In this document: in pieces, positions 22,835 through 34,500 of the stretch
Layout: every line of letters starts with the position of its first letter
Position numbering within the stretch: the stretch's first letter is position 1
Source: Lepiota brunneoincarnata
Lineage: Eukaryota; Basidiomycota; Agaricomycetes; Agaricales; Agaricaceae
Assembly: GCA_023014365.1 (NCBI GenBank)
Contig: JAEBUN010000032.1
Span: 124,001-188,000, forward strand
DNA length: 64,000 nt
Direction of reading: 5' to 3'
Translations under genes and position numbers: made by a program
Notes under the pieces: generated by a model
What the model was told of the DNA's origin: nothing
What the model saw: the letters and a program-made list of their open reading frames with translations, nothing else
Database searches by the model: none

Positions 22835-24098
22835 TGTTATGATCCGTGCTCCTTCTGTATCCGAGGATAACTGGAGACGGCCTTCAATCACTCTACAAGG
22901 TGTCCGAGACGGTTGGCCTTATAGAGCTTAGTGGATCACGCTCAATGAGATAACGAGGGAAGACGCCAAGTTAAGGCAGAGAGGTAAACGACCGCTGTTA
23001 ACAAGATTAAAGCTTAGGGCTTTAATCTCTACTTGTACAGGCCTTATATACCTATGAGGTGCTATATACTCGTTATAGGTTACTTGGCTGTTCTACTGGT
23101 CGTGCGCAGTCCTGACCATGATGCACATCCTGGCTGATGGCATCCTAGTGTTATTTATATTACAATGAGTCAGTACTCTTGCTACTGCTGTGCGATGTTC
23201 CATCGCTTTCCTCTGACTCATAATCTTCTTCTCCCGATTGTATCTCCATGGAGTCCTCTCCGTTCTCGCTTTCCATTCTCTCGGTGCTTCCATCCGTATC
23301 GGAGGTTGGGTCGGTTGATCCATGGTTATCTTCCTCGTCCTCGGGGTATTCCAATATATCCTCCAATAACTAATATCTTCATGATTTGATAAGTCAGGCA
23401 AAATGCAAGCTTTTGCAATCAGTGAACCCCCGTAGACCTAGCAGACAACATGTTCTAATGGGCCCTAGCATACTATGTCCTTTTCTCTTGACAATACTGT
23501 AAAATTACACTACCCAGCGAGACAGGCTTTTGACAAGCTTTTGCAGTAAGTGTCTTTAAGCTAGTAGGCCTAGTGAACGGCATTATCTAACGGGCCCTAG
23601 CACACTACAGCTTCTGAACAAGGCAATAAAACTTTTATACTACTCAGCGAGACAGGCTTCTAGCAAGCTCCTGTAGTAAGTATCTTTAAACTAGATAGAC
23701 CTAGTGGACAGCGTTTTCAATGGGCCCTAGTGTACTATGTTTGCTTCTCAATTAAACAGCTCTACAATTCAATGGTATACTTCTGAGGCAATGCCTCTAA
23801 GAGGAACCCAAAGAAACGGAAGTTAGTGAACTTTCTACTTAAGAACAGAAGAGGCATAGCAACTTGTATTCAGTTCTTGAGTCAAGCAGAAGGGTCTGTC
23901 AATATCTCAATCATTTCAAAGGGTCTGGTTTTAAAGAGTATAACTCTTTAAGTCTCTGGTGGTCTTATGACCGAAGAAAATTGCATAAAATTGCTTTATA
24001 TTCCTATCCTAATTGACCATACAATCAGGGGGGGAAATAGGCAAGCAGTTTCTTGCCTCCCATGTAATTTACAGACAAGTTTTTATAACAATATACAA
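22835..24098 (-). mobile_element. LTR-D insertion (minus), CpG-retaining, with tandem repeats
   Basis: Starts TGTTATGATCCGTG. Both flanks carry TTAAC, a possible 5 bp target-site duplication, but the right terminus ends CAA rather than CA, so the boundary is uncertain. On the minus strand 22835-23395 matches 35860-36404: an acidic reading frame (EYPEDEED, GSTDPTS, SEESDGTS) followed by TATATAAGGCCTGTAC-like promoter sequence. 23407-23780 holds three tandem units of about 120 bases. CpG sites are frequent, unlike all around it, so the insertion looks young. Confidence 0.5.
23407..23780. repeat. tandem repeat, about 3 x 120 bp
   Basis: Each unit contains CAAGC..TTGCAGTAAGTGTCTTTAA, a GGGCCCTAGC box with ACTATG or ACTACA after it, and CCAGCGAGACAGGCTT. 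The units start at about 23407, 23534 and 23656. They lie inside the LTR-D insertion. Confidence 0.7.
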
Positions 24099-24139
24099 TT
24101 AACTTATGGGTATACCTGAAACAAGCCTTCAGCTTCATC

Positions 24140-25012
24140 ATTTTATTGTCTCCTCATCATTTGGGAGCATCATTCTAGGAGTTCCGATATCAGCAACATC
24201 AATTTGCTCTCAGGGGCTTGCTCCCTAGGTGCCTGGCTATTTATATCACAGCCAGCCAGGTTAGCAAGTTTCCTTGCTAATGTTTATCTATTGGTTTTTT
24301 ATTTTATTCTTTGACTCTCCACACCTAAGTTTTCAACCCTAATGTTCTAAAGTCCACTTCCATAGTCTTCAGGTAGTAGACTAACACTAGAATTAATTAG
24401 CTTATTCTATTCTTATCAATCTTCATTTTCTAGTTCATCATTTCTGATCTCTTTTTGTTTCTATGAGGGGGCATCCTTCCCTGAGTACCCTCTGGGATAC
24501 CCCCATTTGATCCCTTAGGTTTCAATATCATCAGAACCATTCCAAGGGGACATTCTTGTCAGGGCATTAGCTAATCCCTACATTCTTTTGTCAAGATTCA
24601 CTTCTGGACCTGTTATTATGACTAGGTACCATCCGGATGACATAGGTGTTGCGACTCATCTGCTTTCTAGGGCAGAGGCAAAGAAATGGGTCTTTTGTGC
24701 AGTCATGAGTATCTTAACTAATATCTTAGTTAACACAGTATTGGATACAATGCTTGGGTACATTCATACCAGAGTCATTCTTCCATAGCCTTATCACCAA
24801 TAAGTTAGTTAACATCACCTTTACTTGTCTGGGTGTTCTGGTTCTGTTTCTGAGATGTCCACCTTCACATATTTTAGATATTATTCTAAATCTCTTGCAC
24901 CCAGTGTCTGACCATGGCCATATACTGATATTATTCAGTAATGGAGAGTTAGTTACTCTATTAGCTAGTGATTTCACAAATGAAATGATTTTGTGGCACA
25001 ACACATGTGAAT
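24140..25012 (+). repeat. RepB copy 1
   Basis: About 870 bases shared with 50865-51720 in the same orientation (GTCTCCTCATCATTTGGGAG to the end TGATTTTGT) and with 41040-41690 inverted. Contains TATTTATATCACAG near the left. The open stretches (24588-24788 plus, 24726-25004 minus) are shared among copies but match nothing I know. No terminal repeats seen. Confidence 0.65.
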
Positions 25013-25049
25013 AACATACATGACATGCTCTGAAACCTTTATGGACTCA

Positions 25050-26035
25050 ATAGGACAACAGCACCCCAACACCCCCCCCTCCATCTCAGCCATGCCCCTC
25101 AACAGAGCAGAGTATGAGTCCTGAGCCACTGCCCATGAACCCCCCCCTCCTGCTCTCTGCCCCCATCCACCATCACCTCTACCAAGGCCAAGGTGGCAAT
25201 CCCACCTGAATTTGACAGAGAATGCGCTAAGGGTCATGCATTTCTGAATGCATGCCAGCTCTACATCAGGCTCTCAGCAGGATCAATTCTGTTCTGATGA
25301 ACAGAAAATACTGTGGACCCTCTCTTACATGAAGTTGGGATGCACAGTGCAGTGGGCCAATGAGCTGTTCCATTTGGAGGCTAGCATTGGCAGGTTTCCC
25401 TTTACAGACTGGTGGGACTTCACAGAACAATTAAGAGTTGGTTTTTTCCTGTCAATGCAGAAGCTGATGTACTAAATACATTGGAGTCCACATCGTACTA
25501 CTAAAGAGAGTGCACTGTCGAAGACTACCTGGACACTTTCAAGATCCTCATCTCTGAGTCTGGGTACCAAGACCCTTGGGTCATTGTGGTCAAATTCCAC
25601 CAAGGTCTATGCCCTTCCATCCAAAATGCCATTGCCACCCTCCTAGCAGGCCACCCCTCAGACTCAGACCCAGAGGCTTGGTACTCAGCAGCATGATGGG
25701 TAGACCAAGCCCAGATGGCAAATGAGGCATTCTGCTCCAATGCTCACTCCCCACTCCCACCCCCCTCCAAGCCTCCCACAGGGTATGTCAGACTCCCCCC
25801 CTCTGTGCTGACAATCAGACCTTTGGCCCCTCCATGCCCCCCTACCCACTTAAACCCTTCCCTGGGAAATCCAGTCCCTATGGACATCGATGCCTCCAAG
25901 CAGAGATCAGGACTTCCCCCACTCTGCTACTGCTATAAAAGGCCAGGACATATGAAGGCTGAGTGTCCACTCTGTCATGACATCTGGTACATGGATCTGG
26001 AGAATGAGCAGAGGGGAATCAAGATGGATCCCTAG
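25050..26035 (+). pseudogene. Gypsy G1 gag, main part
   Basis: Capsid-type gag of a Ty3/Gypsy element. Recognisable pieces: HAFLNACQLYIRLSAGSI, then KILWTLSYMKLG, VEDYLDTFKILISESGYQDP and VKFHQGLCPSIQNAIATLL, then a zinc-knuckle region LCYCYKRPGHMKAECP near 25920-25970. In the knuckle the second Cys appears as Tyr, so the CCHC motif is broken. Frames change between 25260 and 25715 and stops are frequent. It continues toward the protease at 26641. Confidence 0.75.
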
Positions 26036-26640
26036 CGAACTGGAAATCAAGGGTGAATAAGCAGATGTAGGGGACACCCCAAACACCCATCGACACCCCA
26101 AACACTGTAATTCCCCACTTTAAGCCTAAGCCCATACAAGGTCCAAATACCTGGGTCCCTCATGACCTGAACCTTTCCTTCACATCCCACACTCTCAACC
26201 TCTTGCCCTCTTTTCCCGTAATCTAGAAGCACCCCACTCTCACATTGGTTCAACCATGATTGGTGGAACCGGACACCATAGCCAGGTTGGTCATCTATGA
26301 TTATAAGTCTGAGAACAAGTTCGCCTGGAGGGGTCTCTATCCTTCTCTAGGATATCCTGCAGTGTCCTCAGCTCACCCCAGCTGTCGGCCCCCCAGGTGC
26401 CTGAGGAAGCTGGAGAGGATTTTCAGTGGTGCAATGGGTGACAGGTGTGCCCCCACTGCATTCATGTAATATGTTCTCAGTTTTGTCAGTAGATGAAATA
26501 GAACCTGTTTCTGGCTCTGAACCACCTCCTGAAGACACACCACCACCCCCAAAAACTTCAGTGTGACATCCCCACTGGGAATGCCACCTCCTGAAGAGAC
26601 CAATCATTGCTTACTCCAACTCAGAATCCAAGTCCCTTTA
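26036..26640 (+). pseudogene. decayed G1 gag-protease linker
   Basis: Sequence between the gag zinc knuckle and protease. Pro-rich, with stops in all frames and no clear motif. It is the expected place for the end of gag and the start of pol. Confidence 0.4.
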
Positions 26641-27125
26641 GCTGACAGTGGAACTTGAGACCACTGACTCAGCAGAATGCAAAACTGTCAAGGCATTGGT
26701 GGATTCTGGTACAACTGGTTCCTTCATTGACCAAGACTTTGTTTGTGCCACTTATGTACCTCAGTACTCACCAATTTATCCAACCCTATCCCAGTGTTCA
26801 ATGTAGATGGGACTCCAAACGAGGCTGGACAAATTTCTGAAGTGGTAGATGTGGTCTTGTGCTATCAGAACCATGCTGAATGCACACTGTTAGTAGTAAC
26901 CAAGTTGGAAAGGCAAGAACTCCTTCTGGGATTTACATGGCTGAAGCTTCATAACCTGGAAATTGACTGGCAAACTGGAGAAGTCAAGTTATCCCAATGC
27001 CCCTTGCGCTGTACAGAATGCCAAGACCAGTTGCACGCTGAATGCCATGCACAAAAGCTTCAAGCTAATTGAATCTGTGCCTGCTGACTCAGCCCCTTTC
27101 CCACCATAGATGAAGAAGAGGATGA
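26641..27125 (+). pseudogene. Gypsy G1 aspartic protease region
   Basis: Retropepsin-like segment: VKALVDSGTTGSFIDQDFV carries the Asp-Ser-Gly active-site motif, and LLLGFTWLKLHNLEIDWQTG the conserved LGxxWL element that follows. A frame change separates them near 26760. It ends in an acidic stretch at 27105-27125, where G2 is inserted after GATGA. The frame resumes at 39445 as DEPALPALELEEP, so the two halves belong to one pol. Confidence 0.8.
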
Positions 27126-27376
27126 TGTTATCAGAAGTCTTATCAGAAGGACAGTTATGTTTAGCCTAGTACTCCCATGTCATATGTCACTCTGAAATGA
27201 TCAGTAGTGTACATCAGAAGGACTATAAATAGTTTATGACTTGACTCTTATCTCTGACTCATAGTTACCCAGGTCCAGCTACTTATAGTAGGAACATAGC
27301 CACACTTAGTTGTATATAAGGATACAGTACATCTTCATGTATCCTTATCTTAGTGTTATAAAGTTCTTGCCTCCTA

Positions 27377-28978
27377 CAGTAAGGGACAAAACCCTTCCAA
27401 TGATTTTTATACTTCAACAAATATGTTAATAATTGCCTACCTACTAAGGATGAAACCTTCATATTTTAATTGGGAATACCTATATGACTCATATATCATC
27501 CTGCCAAATATCATTACATCATATGCCATTTTGGGAAGTCAGTGAATTAAACAATCATTTAAGGTCATTGGAAGGGTTTTGTCCATCTCTAAGAAATTAC
27601 CAATAATTACACTTTTAGTACTTTGTATACCCTCCCCTGGCATCCAAGACAGCCTGAACCCTATCAGGCATACTCTCTATCAGATTCTGACACACTTCTG
27701 CTGGAATCTGATCCCATTCCTTTTGTGTCCTATCCCATAATTCTTCCATCCCCTGAGGTGGAGTGTCATACTTCCCTAACTTGATTTTGGGGTGAGTCCA
27801 CAAATGTTCAATTGGATTAAGGTCTGGAGATTGTGGGGGCTACACCATAACCTCCATTTCAGCTGCTTTGAACCATTTTTGAGCCTTAATGCACCTATGT
27901 TTGGGATCATTATCTTGTTGAAAGACAATGTCCTCCACCTCTTTGTCATACCACTCCAGGCTCCCCTTGAGTTCATCCTCCAAAATGGTGACAAATAGAT
28001 CACCATCCATCTTACCATTAATCTTGGCTGCCAAACCCTGGACCCTCTCACAGCATACAGCCCCATACCATGATAGGATCTCCTCCAAACTTTGTGGTTT
28101 CCTGCACCAGCCTATCACTAAGCCTCTCCCCTGCTCTTTTCCAGACCCAAACTGCCATCTGACCCTAAGCAATTGATTTTGGTCTCATCTGACCAAACCA
28201 CCCTCTTCCAGTCTTCCAGGGTCCAGTCTGCATGTGCCTCTGCCCAGTCCAATCTTTTCCTCTTGTGTATAACAGAGAGTTTAGGCCCTTTTCTGCTTGA
28301 CTACAGCCTTCATTCCAGCTTTTTGAGTGCTCTGCAAACTGTTTTGGAGGATAGAGGTTGGTCAATGACAGTCCAAAGGGTTTTGGTGATTTGGGAGGCA
28401 TTTTCAGCCTTGTGGGATGTGATAAGATGAGTGGCATATTTGATATTACCAACAGAAAGCTTGGTTGGGCAGCCACCAAGTGACTTTGAAAGTGTTGAAT
28501 GATGTTTGGAGTGAAGACGAGATATAGTGCTGAGGCCAAGATCAGTGGTAAAAGCAATATGGGTAGCAGAGTGGCCTTTGTCCAAAAGGGAAAGAATATG
28601 GTTGCATTGAGTCATAGAGAGAGATTGCATGTTAGCAAAATGAGGTTGGGGGGGTGGTGTGAGCTAGGGGAGTGAGCAGCTATATTTATACATTATTCCA
28701 ACCAGTCACATGACATTTATTTGCACTTATTTGGCTGTAATAAACAAAATCATGTGATTAGAGTAGAGATGGACAAAACCCTTCCAATGATCTTAAATGA
28801 TTGTTTAATTCACCGACTTCCCAAAATGGCATATGATGTAATGATGTTTGGCAGGATGGTATATGGGCCATATAGGTATTCCCAATTAAAATATGAAGGT
28901 TTCACCTTTAGTAGGTGGGCAGTTATTAACATATTTGTTGAAGTATAAACATCATTGGAAGGGTTTTGTCCCTTACTG
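27377..28978 (-). mobile_element. Tc1/mariner element inserted in the 5' LTR-C
   Basis: The ends are CAGTAAGGGACAAAACCC and GGGTTTTGTCCCTTACTG, inside LTR-C at a TA (27375-27376); the right-hand TA now reads GA. The uninterrupted LTR at 39995 has CCTCCTATATCTC here. The terminal inverted repeats are about 215 bases (27377-27590 and 28765-28978). Each arm carries the 20-mer GGACAAAACCCTTCCAATGA at its outer end and again, inverted, at its inner end. Length 1602 bases, normal for Tc1-type elements. Confidence 0.9.
27615..28630 (-). pseudogene. Tc1/mariner transposase (DDE), frameshifted
   Basis: Start MQSLSMTQCNHILSLLDKG at 28630, then the helix-turn-helix half (STISRLHSKHHSTLSKSLGG) and a second helix domain. 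After frame changes near 28310 and 28165 the catalytic core is readable: WSDETKIN (first Asp), FQQDNDPKHRC (second Asp) and SPDLNPIEHLW (third acidic residue), ending VQAVLDARGGYTKY. At least two frame shifts and stops make it inactive. It occupies nearly the whole interior of the element. Confidence 0.88.
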
Positions 28979-29121
28979 GATATCTCTTTGCCCTTAAAAC
29001 CGGCTGGACTATAGTGCTCCATCATCTCCAAGTCACGCTTAGTAGGACAGGACAAAGTCTGTATAGACATCCTGTGTCAAACTCCATGCTACTCAAGAGT
29101 GAACCCCTAATCCAGGTAACA

Positions 29122-29491
29122 AAACACTAAGATACTTTGCTGCTTATCTCTTACTTGCCCTCTGCTCTGCTCTGCTCTGCCAACATACTGAACATGTTGA
29201 GGTACTCTGGTCATCCAAAATGATGTGTGAAAGAAAACCACCCCTTTGTGTAGCCATTGCTACATCCTTGAATCTCTCCCTGCCAGAAGATCTGGCTTAC
29301 CTACTCATTTTTGTCTTCACCACCACCGCTGCCCTCATCACCTACAGAATAATCACCCTAGAACTCGAATGCATCACATGCCCCTGCCACTGCTGTGTTG
29401 TCAGATCATGGAACCTATACTCAGGAATATCCATAATCACCACTCAATTTTTCATCCTTCTAGCAATAATTGATTGCTAGACAACTACCAC
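29122..29491 (+). other. G2 leader region with small membrane-like frame
   Basis: The first about 145 bases after the 5' LTR recur after the LTR-C at 39995-40379 (AAAACACTAAGATACTTTGC and onward), so they are true leader sequence. A frame at 29220-29480 encodes two hydrophobic stretches (LAYLLIFVFTTTAALITYRI and a C-terminal one) but starts in the leader. I see no homologue; the peptide may be a chance product. Confidence 0.45.
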
Positions 29492-31542
29492 CATGCCTCC
29501 CAAGAAGTTCTCAGCTTGAAAAACTCCTTTGCCACCTCTTCCCAAATCAAGAAACAGAATCTCAGGACCAGGAATACAAAACCCTGATCCAAGAAGAAAC
29601 CCCACCCACTCAAACTCCATTGCCATTCAACCCCCCATCCCCATTTGATTCACCTGCTCCATGCACATCAACATCATCAAGTGTTTCTGCTACATTAACC
29701 AAAAAACAAAAACACCAAGAAAAAGAAGATCTCGAATTCCAAAAACTTCTCAAATGAGAAGAACAAGAACACATACAATTTGAAGAATACTGTGTGAAAG
29801 CAAATCCCCTGAATGACTTCAAACTCCAAAGACTCAAATATGCTCTAAAACAACCAAGAGAGCTAACCAAATCAGAAGATGATCTACTTACATGCCATGA
29901 ATATGTAGCAAGTCAAGGAAAACCTCTGTTAGGGGAAGTAAGAGCGCCGGAACCAATTTGATATTTGGGTGGCAAATACAATCAACACCCACACTACTTA
30001 TATACATAGTGGTCTGCGCACAGACCAGGTAGCCAAACACTACATAGCTACTAGAATATAACATATGCAGACAATACACAAACAATGTCAGTTGTACACG
30101 GATTGGACTTGGGGATGGGGGTGGCTGAAGGCCGAGGCCAGGTTTAGGCATCAGGCATCGGCTAGAGAGGCCGAGCCCAGACACCCAACCACAGACCCCT
30201 AGACATACCTTGCATAAGGGGGTGCACAAATGCTAGTCCCCTTACAACCTCCCCCTGTAGCCAATGACTCAGATGTCTACATCACAGACGACAACAAATC
30301 AGCTTTTACCGTAAACGGTAGCTTAGTTAAGCTTAACGCGCCGGTAATTTAAGCAGTATTGGTATACATTCGTTCCAATATAAGCTTATAAAAATATTTT
30401 ACAGGGAAACATAAAAACTATTCCAGTAAGCTGCCAACCAGACCCACAACTACCTGCACTACCTGCACCGACACAACCCTTAGCCTTACCAGCACCACCA
30501 ATTCAACCTCCACAACCACCAACACCACCACTGCCACAACCTGGACAATTACAAATGGCTGCTCAAACTCCAAAAGAACTAGGCCTACTCAAACATATCA
30601 CCTTTGATGGAACTAGAAGACTCTTTGAAGACTGGCTCTTCCAATGCAAAGTTTATGTGCTCACTAATGCAACCACTTACAACACTGATCTTGCTAGGAC
30701 ACTATTTGTCCTCTTGACAATGCAATCAGGAGATGCCCAAGCATGGGCTAGAGTTCAAAGAACTCATCCATCAATCCGGACTCACAGAAGATCATGCCCT
30801 GATTGATCTATACTGAAAAGCAATCAACTGCCACATTGCCATGAAGATTGACAAATTGGAAAACCCTCCGACCACTATCACCACTTGGTATACTCAAGCC
30901 AATAAACTTGACAATAATTTCCACTGAATCAACACCCTCTACGGCACCCCCAGAAACATGTTCCCTCAAAGGAACCAATACCAACCCAACCACAGACCTA
31001 GTCACCCCAACAACAATGTGCTGTATGCACAATTCTACCAAAGAAGCAACACACCCAGATTCATGCTACATGACCCACACGCCATGGAAATAGACTATGC
31101 TGTAGTAGAAGAAGGATACAAAGATCCTTATCCAGAAATCCCACAACCTGAATATGCTGAAGAAGACTCCACACAAGAACCATTGGAGATAAATGTGGTT
31201 GTCATGGAACAACAAATGAAAGCTTACCAAAAGCAAGAATGCTTCCAATGTAGAGCAAATGACCATTGGGTTAGTAAATGTCCACATCCACCACCAGCCA
31301 GACACTTCCCAGGAATGCACACCAACCCCCCACACCCGGTCAGAAACCCAAGCTGCCCCCCTTTTCAAGGAAATGAGCCAAACACCAGCTTCAAACCCCA
31401 ACAACACAAATACTCCCTTGCAGTTGCAGAAGTAGCGTCTCACATGCACCAAATGGTTGATGAACTTGACCCCAAATTACAACAAGAACTCCATTCCATG
31501 CTAGCTGAGAATCTGGAGATGCGTCCATTCCAGGATTTTTAA
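29492..31542 (+). pseudogene. G2 gag-type ORF, interrupted by solo LTR-A
   Basis: Starts MPPKKFSA at about 29492. Conserved stretches are EYCVKANPLNDFKLQRLKYA and KSEDDLLTCHEYVASQG up to the LTR-A insertion; the frame resumes after it as VANDSDVYITDDNKSAF. Later GLLKHITFDGTRRLFEDWLF starts the capsid-like domain (30580-30800). The C-terminal part is open at 30958-31542 with the zinc knuckle CFQCRANDHWVSKCP (CX2CX4HX4C intact, 31239-31283). Several frame changes occur between 30800 and 30960. Confidence 0.75.
29927..30246 (+). mobile_element. solo LTR-A with ACCTC target-site duplication
   Basis: 320 bases from TGTTAGGGGAAG to CCCCTTACA, flanked by ACCTC at 29922-29926 and 30247-30251. Precise removal with one copy of the duplication rejoins the gag frame (QGKP to PVAND). 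The second copy is split at 18420-20386. Confidence 0.92.
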
Positions 31543-31559
31543 AACGGAATGCTGTCAAT

Positions 31560-34500
31560 CGATGTGCCCCTGCACATTCCAGAACTCAGAAGGACATTAT
31601 GTACTCTCACTCCCAGAAGGATAATTTCTTGATAAACTCTGTACAATTATGACTTTCCCTGAATAAATGATCCCTTTTTCTACCCATCAAAATTTGGAGT
31701 GAATGGACATCGAAACCTGTGGCCATCACTGCCCTGATAGACTCAGGAGCCCAAGGGAACTTTATCTCCACAAAATCATTGAATGACATGGTTATCAAAC
31801 CAAACAACTGGACCAACCAATTCCTCTCAGCAACATTGACAGAACTGACAACCAATATGGCAAGATCCATGAATACATCAAAATCAAGACCATCATTGAT
31901 GGAAGAGACTGCACGCTAGAAGCATACATCACAAACACCAGTGAAAAAGACCTCATCATAGGATTTCCCTGGTTGGAACAATACAACCCTGACATCAACT
32001 GGAAAAGCAAAACATTCTCTTGGAAACCCCAAATTGACCACCAGAACTTCTCCAAACTCCTCAGAACCCTATGGCGACCTGTCAAATTCAACTCCATTGC
32101 CATGGACATAATGGCTGGAAAAACCTCTCAACCTGAGGACAACCCAGAAGAATATGTCAACCTGTCAAATGTTGATCGTAACACCTTCTCTTTAGAAAGA
32201 GAAATGAACCTGATGCTTCTAACCCCATTAGAGGTAAACGCCAAGGCTACACATGCCACAACACTCCACAATGAGCAACAAAATCTGACAAAATTGGTCA
32301 ACCAAAAAGGAAAACAACTGAAATCAAACAAGGAACCACCTGAGATTCCCTGGAGATTTACCCAATGGGCTAAAATATTCAACAAGAAAGCCTCCAAACG
32401 ATTCCCACCATCAAGAATGTTTGATCATGAAATTGAACTAAAGCTGACATTTGAAGCAAAATCAATGACACCTTATCAAGTGGCACCTGCTGAAGAAAAA
32501 GTGCTAAAAGAGTTCATAGATGAAAACCTCTGAAAAGGGTACATCCATCCCTCAAAATCCCCTATGGCATCACCCTTCTTCTTTGTTGCCAAGAAAGGAG
32601 GAGACCTCCAACCCTGCCAAGATTATTGTTATCTTAACGATCACACTGTCAAAAATGCCTACCCAATTCCCATGATTTCCTCTATCATGGACAAACTCAA
32701 AGGAGCTAAGTACTTTACTAAGCTTGATGTCCGCCTAGGATACAATAACATAAGAATCAAAGATGGTGATCAATGGAAAGCAGCGTTCAAGACTCCTATG
32801 AGTCTTTTTGAACCAACTGTCATGTTCTTCAGACTTTGCAATAGTCCTGCAATGTTCCAACACATGATGGACACATTATTCTCCAAAATAATGGAGAAAG
32901 GAGGAATCATCATCTATATGGATGATATCCTAATCTATGGCAAAACCCAAGAGGAAACTGACCGACTCACAGAAAAAGTACTGCAAATCCTACAGGAAAA
33001 TAACCTCTACCTCAAAACAGAGAAATGTAAGTTAAACAAACAATGACTCAAATATCTTGGCATGATCATCATGCCAGACAAGATTAAAATGGACCCCGGA
33101 AAACTCAAGGGAATAGAAGACTGGCCTGTGCCAAAAACTGTCCGACACATTTGGAAATTCATTGGGTTCTGCAACTTCTACTGGAAGTTCATTGAAAGCT
33201 ACTCCCACCACACCAAACCCCTTAACCAACTCCTTTCCAAATCAACCAAATCTTCAAAATGCTCAAGAATGAATTCTTAAAGGAACTGGTACTCCTCATG
33301 CCTGACTCCACAAGACCCTTCAAGATAGAAGCTGATGCTTCCAAATTTGCATCAGGAGCTGTCCTATACCAACATGATATCAACGGAATATGGAAACCTG
33401 TATCATTCTATTCAAAAATGTTCAGACCAGTGGAATGCAATTATGATATCTACAACAGGGAACTCCTCGCTATTACCTGAGCCCTTGAAGAATGGCACCA
33501 CTACCTCTTTGGCAGCCCTCATACCATCCGCATCAGAATGGACCACCAGAACCTCACATACTGGTGTAAACCCCAGAAAATCAACCACAGACAAGCACAA
33601 TGGGTCCAGACCCTTGCTGACTACAACTTTAAATTAGAACACATCCCAGGATCAAAGATCCCTGCACCAGATGCCCTATCGAGACATCCAGACTACATCC
33701 CTGACAAGGATAACAATAACAAAGACATCACCATGCTTCCAAACAACCTCTTTGTCACCACAACTGACTTAGAAGATCAAAACATGATCACAGTACTCCC
33801 AGAACACCTCTTTATTGCCACCATCAATATGGAACTCCAAGAAAGAATCATGGAATCACCCAAGTATGATGCTAGAACCACAGAAGCATTCAAACTCCTC
33901 AAGAAATCACATCCAAATGCCACCAATATAGACTTTGGAACAGTCCCAACCTCAAACAGACCACTCCTCATGTTCCAAGAATGCTTCATCATTCCAGAAG
34001 ACCTTCAACTCAGATGCGATGTCATCACAAGATACCACGACCACCCTACAAGTGGCCACCCTGGAGAATAAGAAACATACTGCCTTGCCAAGAGAGAAAT
34101 ATATTGGCCAGGAATGTCAACATTCATAAAGAACTACATCAAAGGCTGTCCAGAGTGTCAACAACACAAAATTATCAGATGACCAGATCATGCTCTGATC
34201 CAACCCATTCAACCAGCATCCTTGCTATGCCTATTTAGCCAGATCTCTTGGGATCTAATCACCAGTCTCCCACCATCCATGGGAAACAATGCTATATTGT
34301 CTGTGGTGGACCATGGCCTTACAAAGGGGGTAATTTTCATCCCTACATCAGAAATCACCACAGCTGATGACATTGGAAGACTCCTCATTGAAAAAGTATT
34401 CACAAGATATGGTCTCCCTGACAAAATTATATCAGACAGAGATCCCAGATTCACTGTCAAATCCCTCAGACAACTAGCAAAACAACTAAACATCAAACAA

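Noticed and set aside
29220..29480. Small two-helix membrane protein
   Set aside because: Begins inside element leader sequence shared with 40380-40526, where the frame is not kept; probably chance.
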